A stretch of DNA of 64,000 bases from an uncultured bacterium (lineage in GTDB: Bacteria > Spirochaetota > UBA4802 > UB4802), in the NCBI GenBank assembly GCA_937920495.1, contig CALEUQ010000005.1, positions 16,024-80,023 on the forward strand, in the 5' to 3' direction. The stretch's first letter is position 1, and each line of letters starts with the position of its first letter. Below, piece after piece: positions 53,797 to 62,369 of the stretch. The notes under the pieces were generated by a model, which saw only the letters and a program-made list of their open reading frames with translations, searched no databases and was not told the DNA's origin. The position numbers and the translations under genes are program-made.

Positions 53797-54716
53797 AGAT
53801 CTCACGTAAAAAATTTATATCATCACTTATTCACACTTCGGGTTTATTTGTATTAACAAGCCTAACTGGTATTAAAAAAGTTTTTGGGGTGGAAAAAACG
53901 GCTGATGTAGTAGTTATTAAAACTGAAGTATTGACTGAAAAATCTATTTATGCAATGGTACACAAAGGCTTTGATGAAATGGGCGGAATTAATAAGTTTG
54001 TTAAAAGAGGCAATAAAGTAATAATAAAACCAAATATTGGTTTTAATTCAACACCGGAGCGTGCACATACCACAAATCCAGTCTTAGTTGAAGCGGTAGC
54101 TTCAATGTGTAAAAAAGCTGGTGCTCATGTCACTATTATGGATAGACCGGTGCATAATGCACGGATGTGCTATCGTAGTAGTGGTATTGAGGATGCAGCA
54201 AAAAAAGCTGGTGCCGATATTGTGTATATGCATAGAGAAAAATTTAAAAAAGTTTCAGTACCAGGTGGTCTTAATCTTGATACTCTTGATGTGTATGAAG
54301 ATATACTGGAAGCAGATGTAATCATAAATATGCCCATAGCAAAACATCATAGTGCAGCAGAGTTGACTCTTGCCATGAAAAACCTGATGGGTGTCATTGG
54401 TGGTAATCGTGGTTTCTATCACATTAATCTGCACAGGAACATTGTAGATTTTAATAAAGCAGTGAAAGTAAATCTGGTAATACTTGATGGTTTGAGAATT
54501 TTAACACAGCATGGTCCTTCATCAGGAACACCAGAAGATATAAAAGAAGCCAGAACAGTTATCTTTGGCACAAATCCTGTTATGGTGGATGCGTATGCGG
54601 CAAAGCATCTATTTGGTATAGAACCATCTTCCATTGGCTATCTCAACCTGGCAGCACAATCAGGTATGGGGAGCATTAATGTTAACACATATTCTACAAT
54701 AATAAAAACAGTATGA
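53793..54716 (+). CDS. Exported DUF362 protein
   Basis: 307 residues. The N-terminus SRKKFISSLIHTSGLFVLTS is Tat-like (S-R-K-K-F-I, close to SRRxFLK), although the second Arg is Lys, so Sec or Tat export is possible. The mature part is one DUF362 domain with IIKPNIGFNSTPERAHTTNP and INMPIAKHHSAAELTLAMKN. Unlike the protein at 33336-34478 it lacks a ferredoxin tail. The ferredoxin clusters are in the next gene, which it overlaps by four bases, so the two products probably work together in electron transfer at the membrane. Confidence 0.87.
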   Translation: MKISRKKFISSLIHTSGLFVLTSLTGIKKVFGVEKTADVVVIKTEVLTEKSIYAMVHKGFDEMGGINKFVKRGNKVIIKPNIGFNSTPERAHTTNPVLVEAVASMCKKAGAHVTIMDRPVHNARMCYRSSGIEDAAKKAGADIVYMHREKFKKVSVPGGLNLDTLDVYEDILEADVIINMPIAKHHSAAELTLAMKNLMGVIGGNRGFYHINLHRNIVDFNKAVKVNLVILDGLRILTQHGPSSGTPEDIKEARTVIFGTNPVMVDAYAAKHLFGIEPSSIGYLNLAAQSGMGSINVNTYSTIIKTV

Positions 54717-56203
54717 AATCAAAACGCTGGTCCATTTACCGGGCAATAGTCCAGCTTTTACTGTGGTCTGTGTTTATTGCAAGCATCATCTATTTGCATG
54801 ATCCTGTTTCTAATGCAAGCCTGGGATTTTATCCGTCACTTTCTATCTACAGCATAACCGTTGGATATATATCGGGACATGCAGTAAAGTATGTGTTGTT
54901 GGGCATCTCTATCTTTGTGCTGACATTTGTGCTGGGGAGGTTCTTTTGCGGATGGGTGTGCCCGCTTGGTGCAACAATTGATGCAGTTGATGGTATTATA
55001 CAACACAAAGAAAAAATTAAAGCACACAGCATTACGCGTATCAAATTTTTAGTATTTTACAGTTCACTCTTCATAGCATTCCTTGGCTTTAATGCTGCGG
55101 GGTATGTTGATCCCATCACCATAGTGTACAGATCCTATGAGCTTTTCTTATATCCATTTGTATCATACATAGGGTCGGAGCCATTGTCGTGGGTTTTACC
55201 GGGATATCAGGCACGGGACTATCCATTTTATTATTACAATTGGGCATGGATTGCAGTGGTATTCCTGGTTGTGTTAGGACTATCTGCTTTTTTACGGCGG
55301 TTTTGGTGCAGAGTACTGTGCCCGCTGGGTGCAATGTATGCGCTTGTTTCACATCTTTCATTATTCAGGCGTGTGGTTAATGAAAACAAATGTACTCATT
55401 GCGGTGCATGTGTTACAGGTTGTCGTATGGGGGCGATAGCAACCGGTGGTGTTGGCACAAGAGAGCATGAATGTATTAAATGTTTTGATTGCCTGAAAAA
55501 CTGTAATTATGAAGCTATTTCCTTTACATTTGCTCTACCTTTTAAAGTCAAAAGTGTAGAGTTCCCTGGCAAGGGAATTACTCGCAGGGATTTACTTGTT
55601 GCAGCAGGGTCAGGGATGATGGTTGCTGCAAGTAAGGTGTCACTTTTTGCGGCATCACATCAAAGCTATATTATACGCCCACCAGGCGCATTGCCCGAAA
55701 CGCAATTCTTAGATGCTTGTATACGCTGCGGGCAGTGTATGAATGTGTGTCCCACCAATGCGCTACATCCATGCATTACTGAAGCTTCTTTTTACGGTAT
55801 GTTTACACCACGTCTTATACCGCGCATTGGGTACTGTGAATTTACCTGTACACGCTGTGGACAGGTTTGTCCCACCGGAGCAATACAAAAGCTAAAGCGT
55901 AAAGAAAAACAAAAATTTGTGATAGGTACTGCATATATATTGCATGATATATGTATACCATGGTCTGAGCATACAAATTGTATTGTATGCGAAGAGGTGT
56001 GCCCTGTTGCCAATAAGGCAATCACACTTGAAAAAAAGATTGCCAAAAATAAACATGGCATGCAGGTTGAGGTTTTGTTGCCTGTAGTCCATGAGGACAG
56101 ATGTATAGGCTGCGGAATATGTGAAAATAGATGCCCGGTGGGTGGTCAGGCAGCCATTGTGGTACGCAAGCCAAAGCTAAGCATTGGAGAATATTATGGA
56201 TAA
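54713..56203 (+). CDS. NapH-NapG-like polyferredoxin membrane fusion
   Basis: 496 residues. An N-terminal NapH-type membrane part (about 1-215, five or so helices) has the twin cluster words FFCGWVCPLGA (about 76-86) and FWCRVLCPLGA (about 197-207). Two 4Fe-4S motifs follow (CTHCGACVTGC about 227, CIKCFDCLKNC about 253). Next come an internal Tat-type signal (TRRDLLVAAGSGMMVAAS, about 288-305) and a NapG-like tail with four more Cys motifs (CIRCGQCMNVCP, CTRCGQVCP, CIVCEEVCP, CIGCGICENRCP). It should pass electrons from quinol to periplasmic acceptors. In known systems NapG and NapH are separate proteins. Confidence 0.88.
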   Translation: MKSKRWSIYRAIVQLLLWSVFIASIIYLHDPVSNASLGFYPSLSIYSITVGYISGHAVKYVLLGISIFVLTFVLGRFFCGWVCPLGATIDAVDGIIQHKEKIKAHSITRIKFLVFYSSLFIAFLGFNAAGYVDPITIVYRSYELFLYPFVSYIGSEPLSWVLPGYQARDYPFYYYNWAWIAVVFLVVLGLSAFLRRFWCRVLCPLGAMYALVSHLSLFRRVVNENKCTHCGACVTGCRMGAIATGGVGTREHECIKCFDCLKNCNYEAISFTFALPFKVKSVEFPGKGITRRDLLVAAGSGMMVAASKVSLFAASHQSYIIRPPGALPETQFLDACIRCGQCMNVCPTNALHPCITEASFYGMFTPRLIPRIGYCEFTCTRCGQVCPTGAIQKLKRKEKQKFVIGTAYILHDICIPWSEHTNCIVCEEVCPVANKAITLEKKIAKNKHGMQVEVLLPVVHEDRCIGCGICENRCPVGGQAAIVVRKPKLSIGEYYG

Positions 56204-57104
56204 TGGGAAGCAGTATGAAGCCCTCGTAGCTAAAAGAGTAACCTGGATTGGGATGGTTGCCAATATAATGCTGTCAGTATTTAAATTTGTTGCGGGGTTG
56301 GTGGGGCATAGTCAGGCAATGGTTGCTGATGCAGTTCATAGCTTTTCAGATTTGAGTACCGATATTGCAGTGCTTGTTGGCATCAAATACTGGGCAAGCC
56401 CTGCTGATGAAGATCATCCCTATGGGCATGAACGCATAGAAAGTATTGTGACAGCGTTCATTGCATTAGCTCTGTTTGCTGTTGGTCTTGGCATAGCATA
56501 CAATGGCATTGTAACAGCGTTTGAACCTGACACAAAAAGTCCCGAAGCAATTGCACTTGTAGCTGCGTTCATTTCTATTATAACAAAAGAGTGGTTGTAT
56601 CGCTGGACTGTAAAAAAAGGGAAAGCAATTGATTCTTCATCCGTTGTTGCCAATGCCTGGCATCATCGTTCTGATGCAATGAGTTCTATTCCGGCGCTTG
56701 TAGCAGTTGCACTGGCCATGGCACATCCAACATTAGCCTTTTTTGACCATGTTGGCGCGGTGGTAGTTGCTGTTTTTATTATTAAGGTTTCATTTGATAT
56801 CTTAAAACCTGTGGTGATGGAGCTTTCCGATAAAGGAGCATCCAGGTCGCAGATAAATGCAATTGATTCATTAGCTATGAAGATTGATGGTGTCAAAGAA
56901 GTGCATAGCATCCGTTCACGCCGTGTAGGGAAAGGTTATTTCGTTGATCTACACGTACTGGTTGATGGCAAGATGTCGGTACAGGATGGGCACGATATTG
57001 CACGTAGTGTAAAGAACGAGCTTTTGGACAAGGGGCCAAAAGTGTTAGATGTTATTGTACATTTAGAGCCGTATCAGACTTCATCAAAAAAGAATAACGG
57101 GTGA
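56196..57104 (+). CDS. Cation diffusion facilitator (CDF) family transporter
   Basis: 302 residues from the ATG at 56196, preceded by GGAG; a TTG at 56184 would bury that site. Six membrane helices. Metal-site words are VADAVHSFSDLSTDIAV (about 41-57; the AxxxHxxxD of helix 2), DHPYGHERIE and WHHRSDAMSS (about 154-163; HxxxD of helix 5). The C-terminal cytoplasmic domain (about 205-295) ends with HDIARSVKNELL. It exports divalent metal such as Zn, Mn or Fe by proton exchange. It overlaps the polyferredoxin gene by eight bases. The last codons are part of a tandem duplication. Confidence 0.93.
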   Translation: MDNGKQYEALVAKRVTWIGMVANIMLSVFKFVAGLVGHSQAMVADAVHSFSDLSTDIAVLVGIKYWASPADEDHPYGHERIESIVTAFIALALFAVGLGIAYNGIVTAFEPDTKSPEAIALVAAFISIITKEWLYRWTVKKGKAIDSSSVVANAWHHRSDAMSSIPALVAVALAMAHPTLAFFDHVGAVVVAVFIIKVSFDILKPVVMELSDKGASRSQINAIDSLAMKIDGVKEVHSIRSRRVGKGYFVDLHVLVDGKMSVQDGHDIARSVKNELLDKGPKVLDVIVHLEPYQTSSKKNNG

Positions 57105-57204
57105 GGATGGGATATGCTGCTGATTGCGTCAGCAGCATACAATATAACATCATCAAAAAAGAATAACGAATGAGGATGGGATATGCTGCTGATTGCGTCA
57201 GCAG
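57081..57204 (+). repeat. Tandem 69-bp duplication of the CDF gene tail and its hairpin
   Basis: 55 bp at 57081-57135 recur at 57150-57204 with two mismatches. The unit carries the last codons of the CDF gene (Ser-Ser-Lys-Lys-Asn-Asn), its stop and the following hairpin. In the second copy the same codons lie outside any gene. Confidence 0.9.
57114..57138 (+). terminator. Hairpin after the CDF gene
   Basis: A perfect 10-bp stem ATGCTGCTGA / TCAGCAGCAT with a TTGCG loop, ten bases past the stop. A second, slightly shorter copy lies at 57184-57206 because of the tandem duplication. Neither is followed by a good T run. Confidence 0.6.
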
Positions 57205-57237
57205 ATTATCTAAAAAAATCATTAAAGAAAATGACAT

Positions 57238-58017
57238 GTGAAAGAGTATACGGTAACAATTCGTTTTTATGAAGAACTTAATGACTTCCTGCCAAATGAC
57301 AAAAGAAAAGTTGCGTTTATTGTAACCTGGAAAGGCAAGCGCAGTATCAAAGATTTAATAGAATCCTTAGGTGTACCGCATGTTGAGGTTGACCTTATTT
57401 TAGTGAATGGGATTTCGGTTGGATTTGATTATATTGTTCAGAATAATGATTACATCAGCGTGTATCCTGTGTTTGAACGATTTGAAATAACTAATACTAC
57501 ACGTCTCAGGCCACTAAGCCTTAGAACACCTTTATTTATCTGTGATGTACATTTACGAAAACTGGTGAAGTACCTGCGCCTGTTTGGATTTGATGTTTTA
57601 TATGATGAAAAATGGGATGATAAGGATCTGGCACAAATAGCAGCGCAGCAAAAACGCATTTTGCTTACGCGTGACCGACAGTTACTGAAACGAAAGATTG
57701 TTGACCGAGGATTGATTATCCGCAATACCAACCCAGGTAAGCAGATAGTGGAAGTATTAGAGAGGTTAGACCTGTGGGATGCAATACATCCATTCAGCCG
57801 ATGTATAATGTGTAATGGAAACGTTGTTAAGTTTTTCTGTGACACGTCAGAGTTTGAAAAAGAAAAATCGCACATTCCACCGGGAGTGCGTGCCTGGTGT
57901 ACTGAATATTACAAATGCACGCAATGTGGCAGGATATACTGGAAAGGCAGTCATTATGAAAAGCTTATAAAAAAAATAGATAATATTTTAACACACAGAA
58001 ATATACACACAGAATAA
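57238..58017 (+). CDS. Mut7-C RNase-like domain protein with ubiquitin-like N-terminus
   Basis: 259 residues from a GTG at 57238; the ribosome site is weak. The N-terminal 80 residues have the ThiS/ubiquitin-like beta-grasp layout (RFYEELNDFLP, VDLILVNGISVGF, ISVYPVFERFE). The Mut7-C domain follows: FICDVHLRKLVKYLRLFGFD (about 99-118) with the first Asp, and LLTRDRQLLKRK (about 142-153). A zinc ribbon with CIMCNGNV and CTQCGRIYW closes the protein. These PIN-related proteins are thought to be ribonucleases. The pairing of both domains is a recognised architecture. Confidence 0.88.
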   Translation: MKEYTVTIRFYEELNDFLPNDKRKVAFIVTWKGKRSIKDLIESLGVPHVEVDLILVNGISVGFDYIVQNNDYISVYPVFERFEITNTTRLRPLSLRTPLFICDVHLRKLVKYLRLFGFDVLYDEKWDDKDLAQIAAQQKRILLTRDRQLLKRKIVDRGLIIRNTNPGKQIVEVLERLDLWDAIHPFSRCIMCNGNVVKFFCDTSEFEKEKSHIPPGVRAWCTEYYKCTQCGRIYWKGSHYEKLIKKIDNILTHRNIHTE

Positions 58018-58080
58018 TACTACTCAGTACTTAATTCAAGAAAATCACGGTTTATAGCGATAGAATGAATAAGGGGCGTT

Positions 58081-59709
58081 ATGAAGATTGTACTTGGCTA
58101 TTGTGTACAGAAAGAGCACAGTCATGATTATTATATTACATTGCTTCCTGTAGGCCTTGTTTCTATAGCTTCATATCTATCATATAAAGGATATGATGTA
58201 ACACTGGCAAATTTTTCTAAAAAAAGCACCAACCAGATTCTAAAAGAAATAGAGAATATCAAACCGCAGATAGTAGGCTTTTCATTATATACTCATAACA
58301 GAAATATTACTCTTGAAATTATACATAAAATCAAAAGAGCCTTTCCCCAAATAGTTATTGTGCTTGGCGGCCCACACGCTACATTCCTTTCAAATGAGAT
58401 AATCAAACGCTATCCATCTGTAGATTATATAGTGGAAGGTGAAGGCGAGGATGCAATGCTTGCAATAGTAAAAGCAATAAAAGCAGGCAAGCCACTCCTG
58501 GAAAAAATAGTAGTGCATAACAACCTAAATATTCACTCATTACAATATCCGGCTAAGTTTCAAGGTAAACTTTATGAAGTCAATATTAATGAGCAGTTTA
58601 AGTATATTATAACTTCGCGCGGGTGCAGTTTCAATTGCACCTTCTGTGATTCGCCGTCATTCTGGGGAAGAAAGGTTAGATTCAGGGATGTTGATGATGT
58701 TGTTGATGAGCTGGAGTTTTTATACAAAAAATATGGAATGATTTATTTTTCCATCAGGGATGATAATTTTACATTAAAAAAAGAACGTGTACAGGAACTA
58801 TCGCATAAACTCATAAAGAAAAAATTGTATATGATGTGGAACTGCCAGGCACGTGTGGATACAGTTGATCAGGAAATGCTTGTTGCAATGAAAAAGGCTG
58901 GATTGGAGCATATACAGTACGGAGTTGAGTCAGGATCAGAGAAGGTGTTAGCGCTTTACGATAAAAAGATAACTATAGAAAAAATTATACAAGCTGCTAT
59001 GCTCACACGAAAAGTTGGTGTATATCTTTCGGTGTATCTTATGGTTGGAATGCATCAGGAAACTTACAAAGACATAAAAAAAACAAAGAAGCTTATTACC
59101 ATGATGTTGCCTGGTGATTGTGTTGTCTCGCCTGTGGCGCTGTATCCTGGTACAAAGCTGTATGAAGATGAAAAGAAACGTGGTGTTGTGGACGATAGTA
59201 TATGGTTTACAAAAAGAGATGCTGGAATTTATCTGCGCAATCAACCTATAGTACAGCAGTGGATGAATGATTTATTAATGCATACATATAATTTGCGAAG
59301 CAAATCCTGGTACAGGACAAAAGACTTTGCCTTGCACCGAAAGGTGGTGGGTGATTGCTGGGTTACTGATATACTTGAAGGTGATTATTATCTTGATAAT
59401 GATATGTATCCTGAGGCATCTCATGTGTATGCAAAAGTGATAAATGCAATGTCTGATAATCCCTGGGGGTATATGCGCTATGGCAAGCTTCATTTTGCCA
59501 TGGGTGATTACGAAACAGCAATGGAAAGCTTTTTTGAAGTGACAAAAATTGTGCCTAAATACTATGGGGGATGGTTAAAATATGCACAAAGTTGCCTGGC
59601 TCTTGGAATAAAAGATAAAGCACGTGCAGCTATTAGCAGAGCAATTGAATTGAATAGATATGATGAAAGGATTCGTCATCTGTATAATTTGTTGAATAAA
59701 AAAAAATAG
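58081..59709 (+). CDS. B12-binding radical SAM protein with C-terminal TPR
   Basis: 542 residues. A cobalamin-binding domain (about 1-145, with VGFSLYTHNRNI and VLGGPHATF) is followed by a radical SAM core (about 170-380) with the cluster motif CSFNCTFC (about 181-188) and GGSE-like word YGVESGSEKVL (about 280). The last 110 residues carry two or three TPR repeats (WGYMRYGKLHFAMGDYETAM, WLKYAQSCLALGIKDKARAA). Substrate unknown; relatives methylate or rearrange carbon skeletons. Position 58796 holds a one-mismatch copy of the AACTATCGCACAA word. It stands alone, followed by a family 1 repeat. Confidence 0.88.
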   Translation: MKIVLGYCVQKEHSHDYYITLLPVGLVSIASYLSYKGYDVTLANFSKKSTNQILKEIENIKPQIVGFSLYTHNRNITLEIIHKIKRAFPQIVIVLGGPHATFLSNEIIKRYPSVDYIVEGEGEDAMLAIVKAIKAGKPLLEKIVVHNNLNIHSLQYPAKFQGKLYEVNINEQFKYIITSRGCSFNCTFCDSPSFWGRKVRFRDVDDVVDELEFLYKKYGMIYFSIRDDNFTLKKERVQELSHKLIKKKLYMMWNCQARVDTVDQEMLVAMKKAGLEHIQYGVESGSEKVLALYDKKITIEKIIQAAMLTRKVGVYLSVYLMVGMHQETYKDIKKTKKLITMMLPGDCVVSPVALYPGTKLYEDEKKRGVVDDSIWFTKRDAGIYLRNQPIVQQWMNDLLMHTYNLRSKSWYRTKDFALHRKVVGDCWVTDILEGDYYLDNDMYPEASHVYAKVINAMSDNPWGYMRYGKLHFAMGDYETAMESFFEVTKIVPKYYGGWLKYAQSCLALGIKDKARAAISRAIELNRYDERIRHLYNLLNKKK

Positions 59710-59785
59710 TAGCCAAAGTAAATTAAAAAAAATTTTTATTTTTTTTAAATTTTCTCTCTTCCAGGCGTATTAATTATATGAAAAT

Positions 59786-59907
59786 CACGATTTATTCCTT
59801 AAATAAAATTTGTGAACATAATAAATATATTGTACATCCCCGCCACTTTCAGCGACGGGAGTGTACACAGTTTTATTAACAAAATATTTTTAAGTAATTA
59901 TTAGTGA
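59786..59907 (-). repeat. Dispersed hairpin repeat family 1, full copy D
   Basis: Reverse orientation to copy B. It runs CACGATTTATTCCTTAAAT, TTGTGAACATAATAAAT, then the stem TGTACATCCCCGCC / GACGGGAGTGTACA around a short loop (59831-59868), and ends TTTATTAACAAAATATTTTT with a shared AATTATTAGTG. It starts 77 bp past the radical SAM stop. Confidence 0.85.
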
Positions 59908-60129
59908 TGAAAATGAAAAATTCATTGTGGAGTTTTGGAAAATTGAATTAAAGATGAAAGGGAAAGGATCTGCTGTGAAGCCCCGTTCTCTTGTGGTAAA
60001 TCATGCGATTATAATAAATGCGCTACGAAAAAATGATATAAATAGTTTTGCAGAAGGAATTAACATATAAGTAAAATCCTTTTTTGATGTATAATCTTAT
60101 TTCCAAAAAATCCGGAAAGAGGGAAAAAT
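59908..60129. other. Spacer before the helicase gene with a small open frame and a family 2 copy
   Basis: An ATG at 59954 opens 38 codons (MKGKGSAVKPRSLVVNHAII, ending at 60070). There is no ribosome site and I know no match, so it may be the fossil of a longer gene. Its last bases overlap the family 2 repeat at 60056-60122. Confidence 0.3.
60056..60122 (+). repeat. Dispersed repeat family 2, copy
   Basis: GGAATTAACATATAAGTAAA, TTTTTTGATGTATAATCTTA, TTTCCAAAAAATCCGGAAAG. The match to 39821-39895 covers the whole element. It lies just before the helicase start and includes part of its ribosome site region. Confidence 0.7.
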
Positions 60130-61413
60130 ATGTCATTAAAAGCTAATAAAAACCAGCTCAAGGCCATAAATGCAGAGCAGGGTGCTCATCTTGTCATTGC
60201 TTCTGCCGGGAGTGGAAAAACTTATACTGTGATACAACGGAGCATTGCTTTGATTAACAAAGGTTTGTGTAAACCTGACCAGCTTCTGTTACTTACATTC
60301 AGCAGAAAGGCTGCAGATGAACTTAAGCAAAGAATAGTGAATGTACTTGGCAAAAATGGACAGGATATTGTTGCATCAACATTTCATTCCTTTTGCCTTC
60401 AATTTATTATAAAACGCTGTATGAATACGGTCCACGTGCTGGATGAAGAATCCAGTGAAAAAGTAATAAAAGAGATTATTGATAGATATATTAACGAGTT
60501 GTATGGAATTCCTTCATTGGTGGTATATAAAATTCTTATGAAAGGAACAACACATAAAAAGCTACCGCCTGATATTTACGATAAGATAAAACTGATAAAA
60601 GAAGAATATAATGCGTACAAAAAGAAGCATAATTATATTGATTTTGAAGATATGATAAACCTCTCAATTGAGTATCTGACCAGTAATAGTGAATTGCAAA
60701 AAACATTACACAAACGCTTTACGTATATAATGGTTGATGAATTTCAGGATACATCCGAAAATAACTTTAAACTTCTGAAATTACTTTTGCCTGATCATAA
60801 TCCTAACGTGTTTATGGTTGGCGATGACTGGCAATCAATTTATAAATTCAGGGATGCACGGATAGAGTACATTGTCAACGCAAAGAAATATTTTAAAAAC
60901 GTAATGGTGCATTCTCTTAACAGTAACTATCGTTCAAAAAAAGAGATTGTCACAATATCCAACAGACTCATTGCAAAAAATAAATTTCGTTCGCGGCGCT
61001 TTATTGTGCCTGTCCGCGGGAGTGGAGGTAAAGTTTTATTTCACAGAGTAAACTCTTTTGATGATGAGGCATCACTTGCAGGAACTATCGCACAAAATTA
61101 TGATAAAGAAAACAGCATAGGAATATTGTACAGGAATAACTGGCAGGGACATTTTTTACAATCAAAGATACACACGGGCGATAATGTGCAGTATATGACC
61201 ATACATTCGGCAAAAGGGTTGGAATTTGATGTGGTGATTTTGTGTGGTGTGAAAGATAGATTGCTGCCGGATCCATATACAGATATTGAAGAGGAGAGGC
61301 GGTTAATGTATGTTGCGCTTACGCGCGCAAAAAACTGCTTGCATATACTATATCATCCTTCTTATAGTAACCAGAAACCACAATTTATTGAAGAATGTGA
61401 TTCATATTTGTAA
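60130..61413 (+). CDS. Compact UvrD/Rep-like superfamily 1 helicase
   Basis: 427 residues; typical UvrD has 650-750. All core motifs are present: Q-motif NKNQLKAINAEQG, Walker A ASAGSGKTYTV (about 23-33), motif Ia TFSRKAADELK, Ib STFHSFCL, motif II VDEFQDTS (about 206-213), motif III VGDDWQSIYKFRDA, motif IV SNYRSKKEI, motif V TIHSAKGLEFDVV and motif VI LMYVALTRAKNCLHI. The missing length comes from the 1B and 2B regions, so only a minimal motor remains. AGAGGGAAAA precedes the ATG. It may unwind DNA with a partner or act on special structures. Confidence 0.9.
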   Translation: MSLKANKNQLKAINAEQGAHLVIASAGSGKTYTVIQRSIALINKGLCKPDQLLLLTFSRKAADELKQRIVNVLGKNGQDIVASTFHSFCLQFIIKRCMNTVHVLDEESSEKVIKEIIDRYINELYGIPSLVVYKILMKGTTHKKLPPDIYDKIKLIKEEYNAYKKKHNYIDFEDMINLSIEYLTSNSELQKTLHKRFTYIMVDEFQDTSENNFKLLKLLLPDHNPNVFMVGDDWQSIYKFRDARIEYIVNAKKYFKNVMVHSLNSNYRSKKEIVTISNRLIAKNKFRSRRFIVPVRGSGGKVLFHRVNSFDDEASLAGTIAQNYDKENSIGILYRNNWQGHFLQSKIHTGDNVQYMTIHSAKGLEFDVVILCGVKDRLLPDPYTDIEEERRLMYVALTRAKNCLHILYHPSYSNQKPQFIEECDSYL

Positions 61414-61482
61414 CAAAAAGATGTTGAGAATATACTATTATCACTGGTGTAATGAAACTTGTGCAATGGAAATAGTGGAATA

Positions 61483-62367
61483 ATGGACTATATATTACAA
61501 GTACATAATCTTTATAAATATTATCCCGGTGTGAAGGCTGTTGACGATGTCAGTTTTGCCATACCGTATGGAATATGCTTTGGGCTGCTGGGACCAAACG
61601 GCGCAGGGAAAACAACAACCATTGAAGTTATTGAAGGCATTCAAAAGCCCGACCGGGGAACAATATTGTATAAGGGAAAACCCCGCGATCAGCATTTCAA
61701 GCAGGAGGTTGGCATTCAGCTGCAGCATACTGAATTGCAGCAGTATCTTACCGTCAAGGAAATACTTCTGACTTTTAGAAATTTATATGCACGCAGGGCT
61801 CCGCTGGATGAGCTTGTTTCACTGTGCTATCTTGAAGAAATACAGGACAGGGATAACAGGAAAATATCAGGCGGTCAGAAGCAGCGGTTACTTCTGGCCA
61901 TTGCTTTAGCAAATGATCCTGAACTTTTATTTCTGGATGAACCAACCACAGGACTTGATCCGCAGGCGCGACGTCATGTGTGGGATATAGTGCAGTCGAT
62001 AAAAAAGAAAGGCAAAACTGTGATTCTCACCACACACTATATGGAAGAAGCACAGACGTTATGTGATGTTGTAGCCATTATGGATCGTGGTAAAATTATT
62101 GCCATGGATTCGCCTGTTAATTTACTGAATGAACACTGTCGTGGAGTAACCATTGCACTGCCTTCATCAATTGACGAGAACATCTTACATCAGATGAACT
62201 GTGAATGGCATAAAGTGAACAATACAATTGAAATATATACAGAAAAACCGCACGATTGCCTTAGTCTTCTGATTGATAACAATGTTGATATTACAGGAAT
62301 GGTGGTTCGTTCGCAAAATCTTGAAGACCTGTTTCTTAAACTAACCGGAACACAATTAAGGGCATAG
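61483..62367 (+). CDS. ABC transporter ATP-binding subunit
   Basis: 294 residues from the ATG at 61483, preceded by GTGGA; a longer frame would start at a TTG at 61459. Walker A is GPNGAGKTTT (about 38-47), the signature KISGGQKQRLL (about 129-139) and Walker B LLFLDEPTTGLD (about 150-161), with the H-loop His in TTHYMEEA. The last 90 residues resemble the tail of DrrA/CcmA-type exporters. It pairs with the permease starting three bases after its stop. Export of a drug, lipid or polymer is likely but the substrate is unknown. Confidence 0.94.
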   Translation: MDYILQVHNLYKYYPGVKAVDDVSFAIPYGICFGLLGPNGAGKTTTIEVIEGIQKPDRGTILYKGKPRDQHFKQEVGIQLQHTELQQYLTVKEILLTFRNLYARRAPLDELVSLCYLEEIQDRDNRKISGGQKQRLLLAIALANDPELLFLDEPTTGLDPQARRHVWDIVQSIKKKGKTVILTTHYMEEAQTLCDVVAIMDRGKIIAMDSPVNLLNEHCRGVTIALPSSIDENILHQMNCEWHKVNNTIEIYTEKPHDCLSLLIDNNVDITGMVVRSQNLEDLFLKLTGTQLRA

Positions 62368-62369
62368 AT

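Noticed and set aside
51077..55448. A 17-base exact match, GGCGATAGCAACCGGTG, at 51077 and 55432
   Set aside because: Both copies lie in the same reading frame coding Ala-Ile-Ala-Thr-Gly, so codon preference and chance may explain two copies. It contains the CGATAG core seen often in this window but is not enough for a claim of its own.
57238..57480. ThiS-type sulfur carrier as an independent gene
   Set aside because: The beta-grasp part is in frame with the Mut7-C domain, and this fusion is a known architecture. The C-terminal GG of ThiS is absent.
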